Part shown: positions 7,801-12,370 of the stretch, one piece after another | Layout of the letters: each line of letters starts with the position of its first letter | Numbering within the stretch: the first letter of the stretch is position 1 | Assembly (NCBI GenBank): GCA_031292015.1 | Contig: JARLHY010000101.1 | Coordinates: 1 to 12,370 of the forward strand | DNA: 12,370 nt | Reading direction: 5' to 3' | Source of the DNA: Negativicutes bacterium | Lineage (GTDB): Bacteria > Bacillota_C > Negativicutes > Sporomusales_B > JARLHX01 | Program-made: the position numbers and the translations under genes | The notes under the pieces: model-generated | Databases searched by the model: none | What the model was told of the DNA's origin: nothing | What the model saw: only the letters and a program-made list of their open reading frames with translations

Positions 7801-9359
7801 ATGAGCATCCAGGCAGACACGTGCCAGTTCGTTACGGTCAGGGTTTCCATACCGTTGCTCGGGTTGCTAACATTTTGTTCGATGACGTTAATCGTGCCGT
7901 TGCCGTTGCTGTCAACGTTGGAACCGCTCACGACCGAGGTATGCCCGTAGGTTGAGGAAGTGCCATAGCTAAGCACATCACCCGCCTGCGGGTGTGCGCC
8001 CTTCGTGTCATTGGATATTTTTTTGAGATGGACTTTATCAGTGCTTTGGGGTGTGTAATTCCAGACGACATCTTTACCATTGCCGGAGTAAGGTAGGATA
8101 CCGTAAGCCAGGTACATGAAGCGCATGGATAGCTCTACACACTGCCATTCCAATTCCCCCCACAATCCCGGGGCAAAGTGCACGACCGGATTATTATAAT
8201 CTCCGGTCGGCCCGCAGGCTTTTACCCCCTTATAGATACCGCCCAGGGCATAGGAGGCGGAGTAATGACCCTTATCGCAGTCGCCGCTCCACCAGGATGG
8301 AAATGGCAGGTCGCCGGCAGCCTGTGCGATGATACCTGCGCCTGGCGGTGGTGGATTGGGCGCAGCGAAATATTTGGCGCTGGTGGATGGGCCGGTGATG
8401 TCCTTACTGCTGACGATCACATTTGCCAGCGGTTGGATCATAGCCTTGATGATGGATTCGACCGGTTGGTTAGCTTTTACCACTTCTTGTGAATAGCGGA
8501 TGATCCATAAGCGCTTGCCGGCGTCCGCCACCCATTCCACAATCACCACGCTGCTGGGGTTATCCCCGTGGATTTTCAGGCTTACCAGGCTGGCAATACT
8601 GCTGACCGGGCTGCCAAAAATTGTTGCATCAGGTCCTGTTGTTACCTGCCCGCCTTGTGCAATACGGGCGTCCTTTAAATCCTGCAAGTATTGCCCGGCC
8701 AGGCCGGCTGCGGCCGTTGGCAGGGTCTCGGTGCTGACTTTTAAGCCGTACGCAACTGCCGTGATCGAGAATTCTTGATAGGGATTCAGGGTGGCAGCCG
8801 TAGCGATCTGGTCGGAACTGCTTGGATCAGGGGTAACAAAATCGCCGGGCAAAAAAGGCGCGCAAACTGAAAGGGTAACCCCATCCAGTTTGATATCGGC
8901 AGTTTTTTCACCGCTCTGGCAGAGCGGGTTCGACTGCAATTTTGCTGGACTGGCCGTAGCTGTATCTACCGGGGTTGTCGGCACAACCGGCGGTGTATTG
9001 GTCTCCTCAGTTGTGGCGGCCGCAGGTGCCTGGGTTAAGGCCGCAGGTGCCTGGGTTGAGGCCGGAGGTGTTTGGCTTTGTAGTGACGCGATAACTTGCG
9101 TCTCCACCTGGGTAGCCGCAGGTGCATCGGTTGGCGCACCGCTTGGGTCTGCGGTTGTTTCTGCTGCGGTTGGCTGGATCGTTACGGCCGGTGGCGTCTG
9201 GGTTTCCACATCCTGAGCGTGGGCCGCCAGCGTGGGTAAGGCAGCCATCACAAGCATACCAAGCAACGTGATGCTGCAAAAAAAGCGCCCTAAAGCGCTG
9301 CGCGACCCGAAGGTGCCGTGCGGATGGGCTAATAAGCGGCTGAAGTGTGTTTGCTGCAT
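4848..9359 (-). CDS. Large exported CHAP-domain protein with IPT/TIG and Fn3-like repeats
   Basis: This 1503-residue protein is probably secreted and acts outside the cell or on cell walls. Order: signal peptide 1-48 (long polar n-region, hydrophobic 26-45, AHA cut before Q49); Thr/Pro/Ala-rich linker about 50-145; an unassigned region about 147-355 with Cys147 and Cys166; CHAP domain about 385-525; four IPT/TIG-like repeats starting near 529, 625, 715 and 805; a PPC-like beta domain about 897-1019; and five Fn3-like repeats from about 1020 to the end. The CHAP catalytic residues visible are C407 (WQCVEL), H473 (YGHTSVV) and E494 (VIEQN), the pattern of NlpC/P60-like cysteine amidases and peptidases that cut peptidoglycan peptides or related amides. 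No LPXTG, SLH, dockerin or C-terminal membrane anchor is seen, so it is either released or bound through its repeats. The start at 9359 is chosen because AAGGA (plus-strand TCCTT at 9371-9375) precedes it and it gives a proper signal peptide; an in-frame ATG at 9467 would put 36 unsuitable residues in front. The substrate is unknown. Confidence 0.85.
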   Translation of the reverse strand: MQQTHFSRLLAHPHGTFGSRSALGRFFCSITLLGMLVMAALPTLAAHAQDVETQTPPAVTIQPTAAETTADPSGAPTDAPAATQVETQVIASLQSQTPPASTQAPAALTQAPAAATTEETNTPPVVPTTPVDTATASPAKLQSNPLCQSGEKTADIKLDGVTLSVCAPFLPGDFVTPDPSSSDQIATAATLNPYQEFSITAVAYGLKVSTETLPTAAAGLAGQYLQDLKDARIAQGGQVTTGPDATIFGSPVSSIASLVSLKIHGDNPSSVVIVEWVADAGKRLWIIRYSQEVVKANQPVESIIKAMIQPLANVIVSSKDITGPSTSAKYFAAPNPPPPGAGIIAQAAGDLPFPSWWSGDCDKGHYSASYALGGIYKGVKACGPTGDYNNPVVHFAPGLWGELEWQCVELSMRFMYLAYGILPYSGNGKDVVWNYTPQSTDKVHLKKISNDTKGAHPQAGDVLSYGTSSTYGHTSVVSGSNVDSNGNGTINVIEQNVSNPSNGMETLTVTNWHVSAWMLITGWLTPGNNPVPTLSSISSSPSSTITSAMAGTQGLAMIAYGSNFMGSSVIRWNGASLLTGFVSGNELIAAVPNNLITSGSTAKVTVYTPSPGGGTSSAMVFTINNPVPALSGLSPSTAWIGGSGFTLTVSGSNFVSTSKVLWNGSALSTNYVSGTQLTASVPSSDLTATGAVNITVSNPAPAGGTSGAQTFTVNYRLPTLTSISPTSALADSGNLTLTVKGTNFVPVSVVRWNGANLTTTYSSGTKLTALIPAADLLQSAVIPITVFNPSPGGGTTSAMNFTITNPVPSMSGLSPDHITAGTGTFTLTVNGKNFVPSSIVRWNGIDLTTNSASPTQLTAQVTAQLAANPGWMNITVFNPAPAGGAAGPLTFKVASQTPGVCVAAKTISLGESDSSSNSANGSTNNIDTYPIVSWDMHGPEYTYQFTTAQPATVALNLWDRTVNLQAFVIDGGSGSCSAANALADGSKIVFNAQANHTYYFVVDGYQGATGSYRMTVNAFAPSNGSNIQTARPVFQWPPIEGAKSYTLQVSSSSSFANLLLNTSTSNTSYAVGTALAANHQFYWRVKTNSGSYIYMPKGYLSFQTGNPPSVPKLSSPPANGLVTSYTNLLLDWSDSSLPSGVSLTQYQLQVSAIDTTFATTVIDTTTSQSNYLMSSLTANTKYYWRIQALGSNGSFSNWTSAGSFRVAMLPPSLASPANTTSSVMTTFRPSFSWKPVDGAGSYTIQISTSQTISSTLVNDSASAAITNGTVSYTLRSDLPLNKVLYWRVRAEGSNGPGLWSDIWTFTSANPPSTPNLLSPPAQELVTSYTPLLDWSDSSLPSGVTLQDYWVQVSATDKYFTTTVIDTTTTQSNYPINTALTPNVKYYWRVQALGSNGHSSDWANWRSFRTAITPTSLSSPANDATLTTRLPTFQWGSVTGASSYTLQVSSSSSFSSSILNKTVTGSSYTPSTSLPAHSTLYGRVQVNATNGPSLWSATNTFNTP
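4860..6310 (-). repeat. Five Fn3-like repeat units in an A-B-A-B-A order
   Basis: The C-terminal 480 or so residues of the CHAP protein are five units of about 90-102 residues. Units 1, 3 and 5 (type A) share a P-x-F-x-W...YT(L/I)Q(V/I)S pattern, and units 2 and 4 (type B) share LLDWSDSSLPSGV. The two B units are also very similar as DNA: plus-strand 5150-5440 and 5756-6049, offset 606 bp, rising to 609 bp after one extra Leu codon in unit 2. This points to duplication of an A-B pair of about 202 codons. The last A unit has YGRV where the other four have YWR. Confidence 0.8.
6690..7775 (-). repeat. Four tandem IPT/TIG-like repeats
   Basis: Four consecutive units of about 90 residues each start with (N/Y)xxPxLSxxSP, contain (V/I)xW(N)G near the middle, and end with P(S/A)PxGG(T/A)...F(T/K). 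Such Ig-like folds usually act as spacers or adhesive stalks in exported proteins. They are diverged enough that gene conversion is not obvious. The first unit carries a slightly different opening, with a Ser-rich insert (SSISSSPSSTITSA). Confidence 0.75.
9019..9081 (-). repeat. 21-bp coding minisatellite in the Thr/Pro/Ala linker
   Basis: A 21-bp unit (plus-strand 9019-9039) is repeated almost exactly at 9040-9060 (one base differs) and more loosely at 9061-9081. It encodes successive copies of a seven-residue Thr-Gln-Ala-Pro-Ala-Ala type unit in the linker after the signal peptide. Because the unit is a multiple of three, copy-number change would alter linker length without a frameshift. 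Confidence 0.8.
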
Positions 9360-9370
9360 AGTTGTAAGTT

Positions 9371-9375
9371 TCCTT
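9371..9375 (-). promoter_or_regulatory. Ribosome binding site deciding the start of the CHAP protein
   Basis: On the minus strand this reads AAGGA, 11 bases before the ATG at 9359. It favours that start over the in-frame ATG at 9467. Confidence 0.5.
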
Positions 9376-9460
9376 CGCTGGAAATAACGATTTGAAAGAT
9401 GGGCTGGTTGAGCTCTACCGGTATGCCCGCCAATGGGGATAAAGCGCATGGATCGAGGAT

Positions 9461-9489
9461 AAATCATGATCTAAATCATACTTATTATA
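9461..9489 (-). promoter_or_regulatory. Candidate promoter -10 and overlapping direct repeat for the CHAP gene
   Basis: The minus strand has a perfect TATAAT (plus-strand ATTATA at 9484-9489). The expected start of transcription is near 9477, leaving a leader of about 118 bases. No good -35 hexamer is found 16-19 bp upstream; a T-rich run lies there instead. Two copies of AAATCAT (9461-9467 and 9473-9479, 12 bp apart) overlap the expected start and could be an operator. The -10 is convincing alone; the rest is weak. Confidence 0.35.
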
Positions 9490-9548
9490 TGTTTAAGTGA
9501 AAAAAAGATGTTCTGGCCGGCATATCATAATTGAAAGGCGAACGGATT

Positions 9549-9574
9549 GGCAGCTAAAAGTTAGCCGGGCTGCC
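9549..9574. repeat. Inverted repeat in the divergent intergenic region
   Basis: GGCAGC (9549-9554) pairs with GCTGCC (9569-9574). An alternative hairpin, GCTAA (9553-9557) with TTAGC (9561-9565), shares bases with it, so the two stems exclude each other. No T-run follows, so it is not a standard terminator. It may be an operator or have no function. Confidence 0.35.
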
Positions 9575-9620
9575 GTGTAAAACCACTAGTTTAATAGAAA
9601 TACAGCTTCTTCTTATTGAG

Positions 9621-9650
9621 TTGCAATAATCGGGCTAAATTTGATAAGAT
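9621..9650 (+). promoter_or_regulatory. Weak candidate housekeeping promoter for the reductase-YCII-sigma operon
   Basis: TTGCAA (9621-9626) and TAAGAT (9645-9650) are spaced by 18 bp, each matching the sigma-70 consensus at four of six positions. It lies just upstream of a perfect palindrome and of the better ECF-type promoter. It could give basal expression, but hexamers this weak occur by chance in AT-rich DNA. Confidence 0.25.
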
Positions 9651-9651
9651 A

Positions 9652-9664
9652 GCCAATGATTGGC
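9652..9664. promoter_or_regulatory. Perfect 13-bp palindrome, candidate operator
   Basis: GCCAAT-G-ATTGGC is a perfect inverted repeat around a single central base. It lies directly after the weak TAAGAT box and ends 9 bp before the -35 of the ECF-type promoter. That position suits a dimeric regulator acting on either promoter. No regulator gene that would bind it is in the window, apart from the sigma factor itself. Confidence 0.4.
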
Positions 9665-9673
9665 CTGTAAAAT

Positions 9674-9700
9674 TGTCGAATTCGGGCAGCTGGCTGCGTC
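9674..9700 (+). promoter_or_regulatory. ECF42-type promoter (TGTCGA-N17-CGTC), probably autoregulatory
   Basis: TGTCGA at 9674-9679 is followed after 17 bases by CGTC at 9697-9700. The promoter motif reported for ECF42 sigma factors in Streptomyces venezuelae is TGTCGA at -35 and CG(A/T)C at -10, so both boxes match. The predicted transcript would start near 9706, about 50-75 bases before the first gene. The third gene of the operon encodes an ECF42-type sigma factor, so positive autoregulation is the natural reading. Other TGTCGA copies on this strand (5264 and 5870) lie in the Fn3 repeats and lack the -10 element. Confidence 0.65.
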
Positions 9701-9712
9701 GTTAAGCTAGAA

Positions 9713-9730
9713 CGGTGGCATAAGCCGCCG
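9713..9730 (+). other. Leader stem-loop before the reductase gene
   Basis: CGGTGGC (9713-9719) can pair with GCCGCCG (9724-9730) around an ATAA tetraloop, a seven-base stem with one G-U pair. It would sit at the 5' end of the transcript from the ECF-type promoter and might stabilise it. No T-run follows. Confidence 0.35.
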
Positions 9731-9748
9731 GCTAAAAATCTAGATAAC

Positions 9749-9774
9749 GGAGAAATGATCATGGATCAGAAGGA
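9749..9774 (+). promoter_or_regulatory. Two Shine-Dalgarno sites for nested in-frame starts
   Basis: GGAG (9749-9752) lies 8 bases before an in-frame ATG at 9761 and 2 bases before one at 9755. AGGA (9771-9774) lies 7 bases before the ATG at 9782. All three ATGs share a frame. The family N-terminus (MRKIVVFTNLTVDGV) begins at 9782. Confidence 0.5.
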
Positions 9775-9781
9775 AAATCGA

Positions 9782-10399
9782 ATGCGCAAGATAGTTGTGT
9801 TCACAAATTTAACGGTGGACGGTGTTATGCAGGCCCCGGGCAGCCCCGATGAGGATCCGCGTGGAGGCTTCCAGTACGGCGGCTGGGGGGCGCCCTACGC
9901 CGCCATGCAGAGCAGCGCCGCTGCAGAAAGCCTGAGCCTTGCGAATATCGGTCCGATGCTTTTCGGGCGGCGGACGTACGAGCGTTTCTATTCATTCTGG
10001 CCCAGGCAAACCGGCAGTCCTTTTACCGAGATGCTTAATAACGCCCAAAAGTATGTCGCCTCAACCACGCTCAAGGATCCGCTGCCGTGGGTTAACTCAA
10101 CTCTGCTCAAGGGCGATGCGGCGCAGGCGCTGGCCGAACTTAAGGCTCAGCCGGGAAAGGACTTCATGGTGATGGGCAGCGGTGAATTGGTCCAATCATT
10201 GATGAAGCGTAACCTGGTCGACCTGTACGTGCTCCTGATCCACCCTCTTATTCTGGGATCGGGGCGCCGTCTTTTCTCCGACGGCGGAGTTTATGCCACT
10301 CTGCGGCTGATCGATGCCAAAACGACCGGCAACGGTGTGGTGGTCGCAACCTACCAGCCTGCGGAAACAGCCGCGAACAAATTTTCCAGCGCTGGATGA
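9782..10399 (+). CDS. RibD C-terminal/dihydrofolate reductase-like family protein
   Basis: The protein is 205 residues from ATG 9782 (214 from ATG 9755, 212 from 9761). It belongs to the RibD_C/DHFR-fold family of small presumed NAD(P)H-dependent reductases (YyaP/YwjB type), whose substrates are mostly unknown. Family features are the opening MRKIVVFTNLTVDGVMQAPGSPDEDP with the SLDGVMQ-like block, then MLFGRRTYERFYSFWP in the middle, and FMVMGSGELVQSLMKRNLVDLYVLLIHPLILGSGRRLF near the C-terminus, where GSGELV is the dinucleotide-phosphate-binding turn. It is cytoplasmic, with no signal or membrane segment. It is first in an operon with a YCII-family gene (31 bp downstream) and an ECF sigma factor, behind an ECF42-type promoter. 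Such reductases often travel with ECF42 and YCII genes, but what they reduce is not known. It is not folA itself. Confidence 0.85.
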   Translation: MRKIVVFTNLTVDGVMQAPGSPDEDPRGGFQYGGWGAPYAAMQSSAAAESLSLANIGPMLFGRRTYERFYSFWPRQTGSPFTEMLNNAQKYVASTTLKDPLPWVNSTLLKGDAAQALAELKAQPGKDFMVMGSGELVQSLMKRNLVDLYVLLIHPLILGSGRRLFSDGGVYATLRLIDAKTTGNGVVVATYQPAETAANKFSSAG

Positions 10400-10430
10400 C
10401 GCGGCAACAAGAACCTGACAGGAGGAAGCC

Positions 10431-10772
10431 ATGAAATACCTGCTAATGCTTTATGCCGACGAAATCGCCGGCTCGAAGGTGAGTGAAGAAGATATAAAAT
10501 ATTATATGGGCCAGATCGACGCCTGGTCACAAGCGATGGAAAAGGCCGGGGTGCACAACACCTTTCAAGCACTGCATCCGACCTCAGCGGCCACGACAGT
10601 GCGTGTCCCGAACGGCAAGAAAGTCGTAACACACGGTCCCTTTGCCGAGACCAAAGAACAACTGGGCGGTTTCTATTTGATTGACGCCAAAAACCTGGAC
10701 GAAGCCATCGATTGGGCAGCCAAGTGCCCGGCCGCCGTCTGGGGCTCGATCGAGGTTCGTCCGGTAAGATAG
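10431..10772 (+). CDS. YCII-related (DGPF-type) protein
   Basis: A small protein of 113 residues with a strong AGGAGG ribosome site just before ATG 10431. It has the ferredoxin-like fold signature of the YCII/DGPF family: MKYLLMLYADE at the start, then AGVHNTFQALHPTSAATTVR, the core block THGPFAETKEQLGGFYLIDAKNLDEAIDWAAKCP, and an EVRPV ending. These proteins are regularly encoded beside ECF42 sigma factors, and their biochemical role is unknown. In this protein the eponymous DGPF motif reads HGPF (His68), a change at an otherwise conserved Asp. There is no signal peptide, so it is cytoplasmic. It lies 31 bp after the reductase gene and 88 bp before the sigma gene, with two stem-loops in that second gap. 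It might be an accessory or sensing partner of the sigma factor, which is inference from context. Confidence 0.9.
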   Translation: MKYLLMLYADEIAGSKVSEEDIKYYMGQIDAWSQAMEKAGVHNTFQALHPTSAATTVRVPNGKKVVTHGPFAETKEQLGGFYLIDAKNLDEAIDWAAKCPAAVWGSIEVRPVR

Positions 10773-10782
10773 GTTCTTACCC

Positions 10783-10837
10783 CCTCCTGGCAAAGACGCC
10801 TGCCAGAGGTCCCCTCATTTCCGGCGAAAATGGGGGG
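10783..10837 (+). other. Two back-to-back stem-loops between the YCII and sigma genes
   Basis: Stem 1: CCT plus CTGGCA (10783-10785, 10787-10792) pairs with TGCCAG plus AGG (10801-10809), nine base pairs with one bulged C. Stem 2: CCCCTCATTT (10811-10820) pairs with AAATGGGGGG (10828-10837), ten pairs with one G-U and a seven-base loop. Neither is followed by a T-run. A purine Shine-Dalgarno-like AGGGGG at 10842-10847 lies just past stem 2, 13 bases before the sigma ATG, and its G-run could also pair with the C-runs of the stems. Confidence 0.5.
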
Positions 10838-10860
10838 CTTTAGGGGGATCGTGCTGAATC

Positions 10861-12129
10861 ATGAATGACGCAACGCTTCACAGCATCGAACGAGTTCACC
10901 GCCAGGAGTATGGCCAGCTCCTGGCGACTCTGATCGGCTGGCTGGGTGATTTCGAGCTGGCTGAAGAAGCCTTGCAAGACGCCTTCCTGGCGGCCGTTGA
11001 GCATTGGCAGCGCCAGGGTGTCCCCGATAAGCCGGGCGCCTGGCTGACTACCACCGCCCGCCGCAAGGCCATCGATCGCCTGCGGCGGGACCGTTCGATA
11101 GCCGTCGATCCGCAGGATATCGAAGCGCTGCTGCCTGCCTACCCGGCCGGTGATCAGGATGAGATCCCCGACCAGCGGCTAAAATTGATTTTTACCTGCT
11201 GCCACCCGGCTCTGCCTGAGGACCAGCAGATCGCCCTGACCCTGCACACCCTGGGCGGCCTGACCACGGCAGAAATCGCTGCAGCTTTCCTCGTCCCGCT
11301 GCCTACCATGGCCCAGCGCCTGGTGCGTGCCAAGCGCAAGATTAAAGACGCCGGTATCCCTTACTATGTCCCCCCCACTCACCTGCTGGCGGAAAGGTTG
11401 GATGCGGTGCTGGCCGTCCTGTACCTGATATTTACGGAAGGCTACGCTGCCACCGCCGGCGATGCGCTGATCCGCCACGAGCTGTGCGATGAGGCCATTT
11501 ATCTGTGCCGGGTACTCGAGCGGCTCATTCGCCAGACGCAGACCGATGTGACGGCCGGGCAATACGCCGAGGTGCTGGGCCTGTTGGCGCTGATGCTGCT
11601 GCACCACTCGCGCCGGGCGGCCCGGGTGGGAGCAGATGGCCGGCTGATCTTATTGAGCGCACAGGACCGCTCCCAATGGGACCAGCGCAATATCCAGGAA
11701 GGCCTGGCGCTGGTGGAGAAAGCCATCTACATCGGCGCGCCTGGGCCTTACCAGATCCAGGCTGCCATCAGCGCCCAGCACGCCCGCGCTGCCAGCCCCG
11801 ATCTGACCGACTGGCGACAAATCGCCGGATTATACGAGCAGCTGCGCACCTTCAACGATACAGCCATCATCCGGCTCAATCAGGCCGTGGCAGTATCGCT
11901 GTTCGCCGGCCCCGAGCAGGGCCTGCACTTGTTAGAAATGCTGAAGGTTGAGTTGGCCAGCTATGCGCCATTCCACCTGGCGCGGGCAGACATGTTTCAG
12001 CGCCTGGGCCAGCCAGTGGAGGCCCGCCAGTCGTACGGACAGGCCCTGGAGCTTACCCAGAACCAGGCCGAACGAGAGTTTATTTTGGGGCAGATTATGA
12101 CCATTGGAGGCGGGCAAGCAGCAATCTAA
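10861..12129 (+). CDS. ECF42-type RNA polymerase sigma factor with long C-terminal extension
   Basis: The protein is 422 residues, far longer than a plain ECF factor (about 180) and normal for the ECF42 group. Region sigma-2 covers about 10-78 ([22 protein letters not shown], then [20 protein letters not shown]). The group's hallmark [15 protein letters not shown] is at 104-118. Region sigma-4 covers about 118-163, with the helix-turn-helix [28 protein letters not shown]. The DUF6596 region begins near 178 with [14 protein letters not shown] at 187-200. The rest (about 290-415) is helical and TPR-like. ECF42 factors have no anti-sigma partner and are thought to be controlled by their own C-terminal extension. 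Transcription of this operon probably depends on the TGTCGA/CGTC promoter at 9674-9700. The start is ATG 10861; the nearest purine site, AGGGGG, is 13 bases away, rather far, and close to two stem-loops, so translation may be tuned down. Confidence 0.92.
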   Translation: MNDATLHSIERVHRQEYGQLLATLIGWLGDFELAEEALQDAFLAAVEHWQRQGVPDKPGAWLTTTARRKAIDRLRRDRSIAVDPQDIEALLPAYPAGDQDEIPDQRLKLIFTCCHPALPEDQQIALTLHTLGGLTTAEIAAAFLVPLPTMAQRLVRAKRKIKDAGIPYYVPPTHLLAERLDAVLAVLYLIFTEGYAATAGDALIRHELCDEAIYLCRVLERLIRQTQTDVTAGQYAEVLGLLALMLLHHSRRAARVGADGRLILLSAQDRSQWDQRNIQEGLALVEKAIYIGAPGPYQIQAAISAQHARAASPDLTDWRQIAGLYEQLRTFNDTAIIRLNQAVAVSLFAGPEQGLHLLEMLKVELASYAPFHLARADMFQRLGQPVEARQSYGQALELTQNQAEREFILGQIMTIGGGQAAI

Positions 12130-12202
12130 GGCGATTTCTCTCCTCACAAGTGGGCGGCTGGATGGTGAATCCGGTTAATTAGCTAGGCCAGACGGTTAAT
12201 GA
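12130..12202. other. Convergent gap between the sigma and molybdoenzyme genes
   Basis: This 73-bp gap has no clear terminator. It holds two copies of CGGTTAAT (12172-12179 and 12193-12200, 21 bp apart) and a weak five-base inverted repeat, CAGAC (12189-12193) with GTCTG (12207-12211), that reaches into the end of the molybdoenzyme gene. Confidence 0.3.
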
Positions 12203-12370
12203 TCAGGTCTGCGCTTTTGGCAGCCTACCCAGGGCAATGCGTTCGGCCTCGTTCAAGCCTGCTTCGGCTACCAGTTCGATGCGGTGCACCCATTTGACGC
12301 TGGTAAAACAAACCTCGCCCTGGACAACCAGCCGTAAAGGGGCGCCATGTTCTAATGAGAGCGGCTCGCC
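12203..12370 (-). CDS. Molybdopterin-dependent (sulfite oxidase-type) oxidoreductase, C-terminal fragment
   Basis: The minus-strand frame is open from the window edge to TGA at 12203-12205, giving 55 residues. They match the end of the Oxidored_molyb catalytic domain of sulfite oxidase/YedY-type enzymes: PLSLEHGAPLRLVV followed by SVKWVHRIELV, where G-x-P-(L/V)-R-L-(V/L)-V and (S/A)-VKW-(L/V)-x-x-I are the family's closing blocks. The usual residue between these blocks is an aromatic-rich turn (PGWYG-like); here it reads QGEVCFT. The rest of the gene, including the cofactor-ligating Cys, lies outside the window, so substrate and partner cannot be judged. It converges with the sigma gene across 73 bp. 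Confidence 0.7.
   Translation of the reverse strand, partial: GEPLSLEHGAPLRLVVQGEVCFTSVKWVHRIELVAEAGLNEAERIALGRLPKAQT

Noticed and set aside
9360..9467. Longer start (ATG 9467) for the CHAP protein
   Set aside because: It would put 36 residues with many basic and polar groups before an already long signal-peptide n-region. The ATG at 9359 has an upstream AAGGA.
9549..9574. Inverted repeat as a rho-independent terminator
   Set aside because: There is no T-run on either side, and it lies between divergent genes where no transcript needs to end.
12172..12200. CGGTTAAT direct repeats as an attachment site or regulatory element
   Set aside because: They are only 8 bp, lie in a convergent gap with no promoter need, and no integrase or mobile element is nearby.
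1..12370. CRISPR arrays, tRNA/rRNA genes, insertion sequences
   Set aside because: No regularly spaced palindromic repeats, tRNA-like cloverleaf, rRNA stretch or transposase reading frame was seen on either strand. The repeats present are coding repeats of the exported protein.

Overview
The window looks like a bacterial chromosome segment, most likely from the Chloroflexota (Anaerolineae-like). This is an inference from gene content: a short class I xylose isomerase, a very large secreted protein with a Thr/Pro/Ala-rich linker and stacked IPT/TIG and Fn3-like repeats, and an ECF42-type sigma factor operon. No rRNA, tRNA, CRISPR array, transposase or integrase was seen.

Layout. (1) 1-4820, plus strand: D-xylose uptake and entry into the pentose phosphate pathway. 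It holds the 3' part of xylG (ABC ATPase, second nucleotide-binding domain), xylH (permease), a 135-bp gap, then xylA (isomerase) and xylB (xylulokinase). Imported xylose would be isomerised to xylulose and phosphorylated to xylulose 5-phosphate. The binding protein (xylF) and the first half of xylG would lie to the left of the window. (2) 4848-9359, minus strand, convergent with xylB: one 1503-residue exported protein. It has a signal peptide, a Thr/Pro/Ala linker, an unassigned domain, a CHAP cysteine peptidase/amidase domain, four IPT/TIG-like repeats, a PPC-like beta domain and five Fn3-like repeats in an A-B-A-B-A pattern. (3) 9360-9781: a divergent control region rich in candidate sites. 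(4) 9782-12129, plus strand: a three-gene operon of a RibD-C/DHFR-like reductase, a YCII/DGPF-family protein and an ECF42-type sigma factor with a long C-terminal extension. (5) 12203-12370, minus strand: the C-terminal end of a sulfite-oxidase-type molybdopterin oxidoreductase, cut by the window edge.

The most informative non-coding signal is at 9674-9700, where TGTCGA is followed after 17 bases by CGTC. This matches the promoter described for ECF42 sigma factors and sits directly upstream of the operon whose last gene encodes such a factor, so the operon is probably autoregulated. A perfect 13-bp palindrome lies 9 bp upstream of it. Two back-to-back stem-loops lie between the YCII gene and the sigma gene and could set how much sigma factor is made per transcript. 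I see no convincing wholly new system. The best leads are this regulatory arrangement and the unusual CHAP/IPT/Fn3 exported protein.
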